In this document: in pieces, positions 38,891 through 43,038 of the stretch
Position numbering within the stretch: position 1 is the first letter of the stretch
How the letters are laid out: each line of letters begins with the position of its first letter
DNA from: a virus
IMG/VR virus record: IMGVR_UViG_3300028920_000129
Location: 1-43,038 of that record
Length of the DNA stretch: 43,038 nucleotides
Strand: one strand, 5' to 3'
Position numbers and translations under genes: made by a program
The notes under the pieces: generated by a model
The model's input: only the letters and a program-made list of their open reading frames with translations
Told to the model about the DNA's origin: nothing
Database searches by the model: none

Positions 38891-39171
38891 ATCCCCTCCC
38901 TTTCAATTATTTTCTCTATACCATCCATGCATTCATTCACCCGGTCCCTGTGTTCTTTATCATCGAATACGTAGTTAATATGGTGTAGTTCTTCATCGTC
39001 ATCATTCAAATAAATACTAGTCCATTTATACTCAGTGTCAGCCAGTACACTTTCAAGTTCGTTATCATTCCCCTGATATTTAATTAATATTTCCTGTAGT
39101 TTATTTTCCGGAAACTTCATAGCCTTTAACAACTTAATATAATTATTAATTATTTTTTTCTTCATATTCAC
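38887..39171 (-). CDS. 94-residue acidic protein after helicase
   Basis: Helical and acidic, with YKWTSIYLNDDDEELHHINYV in the middle. Overlaps the helicase end by 26 bases. By position it might load or regulate the helicase, but no motif shows this. Confidence 0.6.
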   Translation of the reverse strand: MNMKKKIINNYIKLLKAMKFPENKLQEILIKYQGNDNELESVLADTEYKWTSIYLNDDDEELHHINYVFDDKEHRDRVNECMDGIEKIIEREGI

Positions 39172-40381
39172 TCAACTCTTCAATTCTTTGATTCTTTAAA
39201 CTAAATTTAATATTAAATTTTTTACTACCTGCAAAAGTATTTTTGCCATGCTTACAATATCTTAAATTGCTTTTTTCTTCACCCCACATAAATATAGCCT
39301 GCCTTGCTTTCTCACCCAGTGCCTTACACCATTTGCAGCTATTCAAATTAGGTTCTGATCCATTCTCCTCAGTTACCTGACTTAGACAAATAACAGGGAT
39401 ATTGTGATCTTTACGAATATTAACAAACTCTCTTGCAAAATCTTCTAACGAATCCGCTTTTGTTTTTCCTTTCTCTACAATAAATTCCTGAAAATAGTCT
39501 ATCGCTATCCACCGTATATTGTGCATGTTTACATGCTTGTCAACTAACTCTCTAAACTTAATCAATGTACATGGTTTTTCAACAACCCATATTCTATTTT
39601 TATACCCAACTTCCCTAATTATTTTTGGATATTCTGCACAAATAAAATTATTATTAATAACCCTTTCGGTATGTATGTCATATTTCATTGCCAAATATTT
39701 AGCCCGAAAAGTGTCAATAGTATCTTCAAAACTAAATATCAACCCCGGTAATTTTTGTTTATCTATATCCATTATCAAATCAATAAGCAAACTAGTTTTA
39801 TGTCTGGTAGGAGCAGCCCCTATAACTACAGGCCACGGACGTAATTTTTTACCAAATAAAGGTATCAACGCTTCATTCTCTAATGGTATACTATTCTTAG
39901 TAAATAAATCCGCTTCACCTGTTTCTAATAATTTCAAATACTCCTGAATATTATCACGTAAATTTATACTATCAGTAACAAAACTATTATCATTTATCTG
40001 TTTATGTATCTCTTGAAATAAAGCGTACTTGCTTTCAAATGTGCTATCCTTGCCTATATGATGATTATAGTATTTTTCGAGCATTGTTTCAACATAATAA
40101 TTTTGAAACACCCTTACAAAATTAGCCGGATATTCACAAAACATATTAACAATTTCATTTAACCGAGATAATAATTTTTGTTTAGTATATTCATTTTTTA
40201 TGTTTTCATGTAAATGGGTTTTTAATAGCGTATCCGTCAGAGCGTCTTTTTCTTTAAGACACATAAGGCTATTTTTATATAACTCAGAATTTATATCATC
40301 AAGAAACCATTTAGGACTAACACGTGCCAGTAACTCAAATTTATTAGATACTATTAATGCGTGTAATGCTACTTTTTCCAT
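39146..40381 (-). CDS. Replicative DNA helicase, DnaB-like
   Basis: 411 residues. An N-terminal helical domain (about 1-160) is followed by a RecA-like core: GAAPTRHKTS Walker A (about 188-197), IFSFED, IRWIAIDYFQEF with the Walker B Asp, and PVICLSQVTEENG as motif H3. It would unwind DNA at the phage fork. It starts at the stop of the replisome organizer (shared base). The C-terminal Arg/Lys region (LRYCKHGKNTFAGSKKFNIKF) fits DnaB motif H4. Confidence 0.85.
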   Translation of the reverse strand: MEKVALHALIVSNKFELLARVSPKWFLDDINSELYKNSLMCLKEKDALTDTLLKTHLHENIKNEYTKQKLLSRLNEIVNMFCEYPANFVRVFQNYYVETMLEKYYNHHIGKDSTFESKYALFQEIHKQINDNSFVTDSINLRDNIQEYLKLLETGEADLFTKNSIPLENEALIPLFGKKLRPWPVVIGAAPTRHKTSLLIDLIMDIDKQKLPGLIFSFEDTIDTFRAKYLAMKYDIHTERVINNNFICAEYPKIIREVGYKNRIWVVEKPCTLIKFRELVDKHVNMHNIRWIAIDYFQEFIVEKGKTKADSLEDFAREFVNIRKDHNIPVICLSQVTEENGSEPNLNSCKWCKALGEKARQAIFMWGEEKSNLRYCKHGKNTFAGSKKFNIKFSLKNQRIEELSEYEEKNN

Positions 40382-41121
40382 TATGTTCTCTCATATACCT
40401 TGACTATTTTTTGCTCCGGTTCTATTTTTTTAATTTCCCCTTTTTCTTCCGCACGCCTGAACCAATTCCGCAACGCCGCCGCATGGTCCTTATATTTCTT
40501 TTTATACTTTTGGTAGTCACTCATTTTATCGAGCATAGTTTCAACTATAGGTTTGGAATAGTTGTTTATGAAAAAAGAGTATTCTTTTTCAGTAAGTGAT
40601 ACATTATCACGATATTTTATTTTATCCGGTTGTTTACTCTTATCTCCTTTTATCTTATCTACTCTAATCTTATCTAATCTTATCTTATCTGTTTCGTTAC
40701 TAACGCGTTTGTTACGCGTAACATCATGCCCTAATTGTTTGTTTTTATCCCTAAATCGCTGCATTCTTATTCTAGCTTGTTCACGTTCATGCTCTATTTT
40801 ATCAATACTTTGACGTTCTCTAAACCCTAAAATTTCAATTTCATTATATTTTCCAAGTTCTATCATGCCAAATCTTGCAAATAATTCAAGTCCCATCTTA
40901 ACAGTTTTAATAGGTATTTCAAGTATATTTGATAAATCGTCTGGAGTATAAGGAGCACCTGTACAAATAAGTATGTGCCCTGGTATATCGCTTCTCATTG
41001 CTAAACATAACAGCCCAACCCATAATACAAATAAACTATCCCCATCTGGATATTTTCTTAATAATTTTATTTTACTATTATCTAAAATATTTACATCTAA
41101 TTTTAACCAATTAATATTCAT
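40381..41121 (-). CDS. Replisome organizer, DnaD-like N-terminal domain
   Basis: Residues 1-100 match the phage replisome organizer winged-helix domain (INWLKLDVNILDNSKIKLLR, LCLAMRSDIPGHI, YTPDDLSNIL, LELFARFGMIEL). The middle is basic and repetitive with KIRLDKIRVDKIKGDKSKQP. The C-terminus (SFFINNYSKPIVETMLDKM, AALRNWFRRAEEKGEI) resembles primosome helicase-loader tails. It probably binds the origin and loads the helicase encoded next. 246 residues, a usual length. Confidence 0.85.
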   Translation of the reverse strand: MNINWLKLDVNILDNSKIKLLRKYPDGDSLFVLWVGLLCLAMRSDIPGHILICTGAPYTPDDLSNILEIPIKTVKMGLELFARFGMIELGKYNEIEILGFRERQSIDKIEHEREQARIRMQRFRDKNKQLGHDVTRNKRVSNETDKIRLDKIRVDKIKGDKSKQPDKIKYRDNVSLTEKEYSFFINNYSKPIVETMLDKMSDYQKYKKKYKDHAAALRNWFRRAEEKGEIKKIEPEQKIVKVYERT

Positions 41122-41233
41122 TAATTACCTCTTTTAAAGAAAGCACAAACCAGGAGGATAACAGGTAGCCACTACGAAACCTATTATCTGTTTGGCTCAT
41201 GCCTTCATTAAAAAATATAATTTGATTTTTCAT
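41111..41233 (-). CDS. Possible 40-residue leader peptide
   Basis: ATG at 41233 opens a frame that ends 11 bases into the replisome organizer gene. A hairpin lies within it. Its ribosome site is poor (AGGAG is 15 bases away), so translation is uncertain. If translated, it could control initiation of the organizer by coupling. Confidence 0.3.
   Translation of the reverse strand: MKNQIIFFNEGMSQTDNRFRSGYLLSSWFVLSLKEVINEY
41157..41188 (-). promoter_or_regulatory. Hairpin in replication-operon leader
   Basis: A 10-bp inverted repeat (41157-41166 with 41179-41188, one G-U pair in RNA) encloses a 12-base loop between the promoter and the organizer gene. No U-run follows, so it is more likely an mRNA regulatory hairpin or an operator than a terminator. 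Confidence 0.45.
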
Positions 41234-41259
41234 AGTGACTTTCGTTTTCTCCTGCCAAT

Positions 41260-41288
41260 AGTATACTATATTTTTATAAAGATTGCAA
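41260..41288 (-). promoter_or_regulatory. Promoter for replication genes
   Basis: TTGCAA (41288-41283), 17-base spacer, TATACT (41265-41260). It lies between the secreted protein gene and the replisome organizer, giving the replication genes their own transcript. Confidence 0.75.
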
Positions 41289-41303
41289 GCATTATACCCT
41301 CAC

Positions 41304-41780
41304 TTATAAAACAGGGAATTTAAACTTTAATGAAATACCAGTTTTTATATCTTTATCAAGGTTAACTCTGATAAAAGGCTCAATTCCAAATACCTCAATA
41401 TTTAGCTGAATACCATAATCAATATCATTAAATCTATGATTAGATAATAACATTTTAAAAAATATATAATCATAATATATTGATATCCCGGCATGTATAT
41501 TTTTATATCCGTTTAGATAATTATTAAATAAACATATATTTTTTGATAGTGAATACATAACACCAAAGCTAAAACCTAAACTCCTATAGTATAGTAATTC
41601 ATAATTTTCAATATGCATACATCCTGAATATGAGATGAATCTGATATTGAATGGTTTAATAATTTTTTCAAACATGCCTATTTGCCCGATATCATTTTTA
41701 ATAAAAATAGTACCTATGCTTGCGGAAAAATTACAATACAAGCTAGTTAGTAAAGAAATCATAATAATAATTTTTTTCAT
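41304..41780 (-). CDS. Secreted beta-rich protein (possible outer membrane)
   Basis: 158 residues. A signal peptide is clear (MKKIIIMISLLTSLYCNFSA). After it, alternating hydrophobic/polar strands (FIKNDIGQIGMF, GISIYYDYIFFKMLL, GIQLNIEVFGIEPFIRVNL, TGISLKFKFPVL) and a terminal aromatic/hydrophobic end suggest a small beta-barrel. Secretion in the early region could change the host surface, for example to block superinfection. That role is inference. ATG at 41780 follows TGAGGTGAAGT. Confidence 0.55.
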   Translation of the reverse strand: MKKIIIMISLLTSLYCNFSASIGTIFIKNDIGQIGMFEKIIKPFNIRFISYSGCMHIENYELLYYRSLGFSFGVMYSLSKNICLFNNYLNGYKNIHAGISIYYDYIFFKMLLSNHRFNDIDYGIQLNIEVFGIEPFIRVNLDKDIKTGISLKFKFPVL

Positions 41781-41796
41781 ACTTCACCTCACTGTG

Positions 41797-41901
41797 TTAT
41801 TTTCTAAATTCATTTAATATATTTATAATATGATGAAAAATTCTATCGATAATGAATAATATTAATAGCATTATAAATAACCAAAATAATAATATTTTCA
41901 T
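41797..41901 (-). CDS. 34-residue membrane mini-protein
   Basis: ATG at 41901 follows the shared TGAGGTGAAGT site. Nearly the whole chain is one hydrophobic helix (ILLFWLFIMLLILFIID) with a basic end. Function unknown; the ribosome site is the main support. Confidence 0.5.
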   Translation of the reverse strand: MKILLFWLFIMLLILFIIDRIFHHIINILNEFRK

Positions 41902-41923
41902 ACTTCACCTCACATATTAGATT

Positions 41924-42034
41924 TTATTTTTTAGATATATTATTAATCTTAAATGCTATAAATAATAATAAAAATGATATAAATGCAAGTTGAACACTAA
42001 GCAAAAGAATACACCCTGTAATTAATCCTTCCAT
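41924..42034 (-). CDS. 36-residue membrane mini-protein
   Basis: ATG at 42034 follows TGAGGTGAAGT. One hydrophobic segment (LITGCILLLSVQLAFISFLL) and a Lys-rich C-terminus. Function unknown. Confidence 0.5.
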   Translation of the reverse strand: MEGLITGCILLLSVQLAFISFLLLFIAFKINNISKK

Positions 42035-42042
42035 ACTTCACC

Positions 42043-42237
42043 TCACTTCCTTTTTTTTAGTTCACATAAAATATTATCTAAATACCATATAATCCATAAT
42101 CCACATGTAAGTAAAAAAGGCATATTATTTTTTATTGTAAGAGATATATAATATGTTATAACAGTAATTATTATTATAATAATATATTTTCTCTTAATCA
42201 TTACGGTAGTTTGTTTTTCTTTATTCATATTATTCAT
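42043..42237 (-). CDS. Membrane protein (64 residues)
   Basis: A basic N-terminal part is followed by two hydrophobic segments (YIIIIIITVITYYISLTI and FLLTCGLWIIWYL). ATG at 42237 follows TGAGGTGAAGT; a second Met lies three codons in. Function unknown. Confidence 0.55.
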   Translation of the reverse strand: MNNMNKEKQTTVMIKRKYIIIIIITVITYYISLTIKNNMPFLLTCGLWIIWYLDNILCELKKRK

Positions 42238-42265
42238 ACTTCACCTCAATTATATATAGCTGTAG

Positions 42266-42319
42266 TCAATTCAAACTTCCCAATTTAGGGCATTTAGGTG
42301 TGTCTCTCATTACTGCCAT
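42266..42319 (-). CDS. Possible 17-residue micro-ORF
   Basis: ATG at 42319 has the same AAGGAGTGAGAGT site as the three genes upstream. The product would be 17 residues (MAVMRDTPKCPKLGSLN). It may be a remnant of a duplicated gene that kept only its ribosome site. Coding is unproven. Confidence 0.3.
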   Translation of the reverse strand: MAVMRDTPKCPKLGSLN

Positions 42320-42323
42320 ACTC

Positions 42324-42551
42324 TCACTCCTTATGCTCTTTAGCTCTCTTTAATGCCCTTATTAATATATCTACACTTGAAGGCCACCAACCGTCTAGAA
42401 TAGCCTTATAATATCCAGCACTTTCACTTTCATGCATTGCCTGACTGAACATTCTATTTATAAACATTTTATGAACTTTTGTAAACTTATATTTTTTCTG
42501 TATTTCTTCTAACATAGTATAATCTCTACAAAATTGACAATCACAACCCAT
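42324..42551 (-). CDS. 75-residue protein with N-terminal Cys cluster
   Basis: CDCQFC at 3-8 is followed by a helical body (YTMLEEIQKKYKFTKVHKMF, GYYKAILDGWWPSS, ILIRALKRAKEHKE). ATG follows AAAGGAGTGAGAGT. Function unknown. Confidence 0.6.
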   Translation of the reverse strand: MGCDCQFCRDYTMLEEIQKKYKFTKVHKMFINRMFSQAMHESESAGYYKAILDGWWPSSVDILIRALKRAKEHKE

Positions 42552-42563
42552 ACTCTCACTCCT

Positions 42564-42779
42564 TTATGCTTCCCACATATATATATCAATTTCATTATCA
42601 CATTCAACACATTTTATTGAAACTTCACCCCATGAACCCGACAATTCTGAAAAACCTACATTAGAATCAATATAAGTATTTTCACTATTACATTTATCAC
42701 AAATTATTTTGAATCCTTGATGTGACTTTTTTAACAATTCAAAATTCTTTAATTCATCATCAGTATACCATGATTTCAT
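42564..42779 (-). CDS. Zinc-ribbon protein, tandem copy 1
   Basis: 71 residues. CDKC (28-31) and CVEC (56-59) bind one zinc. The next copy upstream is nearly identical at DNA level; this one differs by one substitution (Glu for Ala) and a 6-base insertion near the end (IYMWEA). Function unknown. Confidence 0.65.
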   Translation of the reverse strand: MKSWYTDDELKNFELLKKSHQGFKIICDKCNSENTYIDSNVGFSELSGSWGEVSIKCVECDNEIDIYMWEA

Positions 42780-42791
42780 ACTCTCACTCCT

Positions 42792-43001
42792 TTATGCTTC
42801 CCATATATCAATTTCATTATCACATTCAACACATTTTATTGAAACTGCACCCCATGAACCCGACAATTCTGAAAAACCTACATTAGAATCAATATAAGTA
42901 TTTTCACTATTACATTTATCACAAATTATTTTGAATCCTTGATGTGACTTTTTTAACAATTCAAAATTCTTTAATTCATCATCAGTATACCATGATTTCA
43001 T
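42792..43001 (-). CDS. Zinc-ribbon protein, tandem copy 2
   Basis: 69 residues with the same CDKC and CVEC pairs. It begins MKSWYTDDELKNFELLKKSH like copy 1. The near-identity points to a recent duplication. Function unknown. Confidence 0.65.
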   Translation of the reverse strand: MKSWYTDDELKNFELLKKSHQGFKIICDKCNSENTYIDSNVGFSELSGSWGAVSIKCVECDNEIDIWEA

Positions 43002-43013
43002 ACTCTCACTCCT

Positions 43014-43038
43014 TTATGCTTCCCATATATCAATTTCA
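43014..43038 (-). CDS. Zinc-ribbon protein, third copy, cut by window end
   Basis: The last 25 bases encode the end of a further copy (EIDIWEA and stop), matching copy 2 exactly as far as visible. Whether more copies follow cannot be seen. Confidence 0.55.

Larger units (their letters stand above)
42552..43038 (-). repeat. 222-base tandem repeat at window end
   Basis: Unit 2 (42780-43001) is 222 bases, unit 1 (42552-42779) is 228 because of a 6-base insertion, and unit 3 (43002-43038) is cut. Each unit holds one zinc-ribbon gene with its ribosome site. The differences seen between units 1 and 2 are one base change and the insertion. The window may end here because an assembly could not cross the repeat. 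Confidence 0.85.

Noticed and set aside
1-43038. Integrase, excisionase or lysogeny repressor
   Set aside because: No product has such motifs; the KilAC protein alone does not prove a temperate phage.

Overview
The window is almost certainly most of the genome of a tailed double-stranded DNA phage with a long tail: portal, terminase, prohead protease, capsid, tail tube, frameshifted tail chaperone, tape measure, tail hub and lysis genes are all present. Every supportable gene lies on the minus strand, so transcription runs from position 43038 down to 1. The DNA is strongly AT-rich, genes are packed with ATGA or TAATG overlaps, and nearly all starts have good Shine-Dalgarno sites. The promoters have the TTGACA/TATAAT form with 17-base spacers. 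A spanin-like overlapping gene pair and a secreted, beta-rich small protein suggest, without proving, a host with an outer membrane. I see no integrase, lysogeny repressor, tRNA gene, CRISPR array or insertion sequence.

Layout in order of transcription. (1) 43.0-41.3 kb: two near-identical tandem zinc-ribbon genes plus the start of a third copy cut by the window end, then a run of very small membrane or secreted proteins. (2) 41.3-37.0 kb: a promoter, a replisome organizer of the DnaD type, a DnaB-like helicase, small coiled-coil and zinc proteins, a small C5 cytosine methyltransferase and a RusA-like resolvase. (3) 37.0-30.7 kb: an HNH-like protein, a lytic transglycosylase, a promoter, a small-terminase-like protein and the large terminase, which is split into separate ATPase and nuclease genes with two small genes between them, then more mini-proteins. 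(4) 30.7-16.3 kb: a consensus promoter, a portal/MuF fusion, a LamG-like protein, prohead protease plus scaffold, the major capsid protein, four paralogous small proteins in A-B-B'-A' order, a glycosyltransferase/methyltransferase pair, neck proteins, two tail tube paralogs and a tail chaperone pair joined by a -1 frameshift on a run of eleven A. (5) 16.3-6.9 kb: tape measure, a 1311-residue beta-helix tail protein, hub, C1q-like fibre, holin-like and spanin-like proteins and a GH24 lysozyme. (6) 6.65-0 kb: a strong promoter opening an early-type operon of mini-proteins, a single-stranded DNA-binding protein, a KilAC-domain regulator and a DUF3102-like protein, with several structured RNA leaders.

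The early operon leaving the left edge would run naturally into the replication genes entering at the right edge. The window is therefore best read as a circularly permuted genome opened at or near the 222-base tandem repeat; a small piece may be missing. The most notable points are the two-gene large terminase and the repeated codons at its junctions, a pair of related structured RNA leaders, the A-B-B'-A' array with an internal terminator, a probable ATC start codon, and clusters of adjacent genes that share the same ribosome-binding/overlap sequence.
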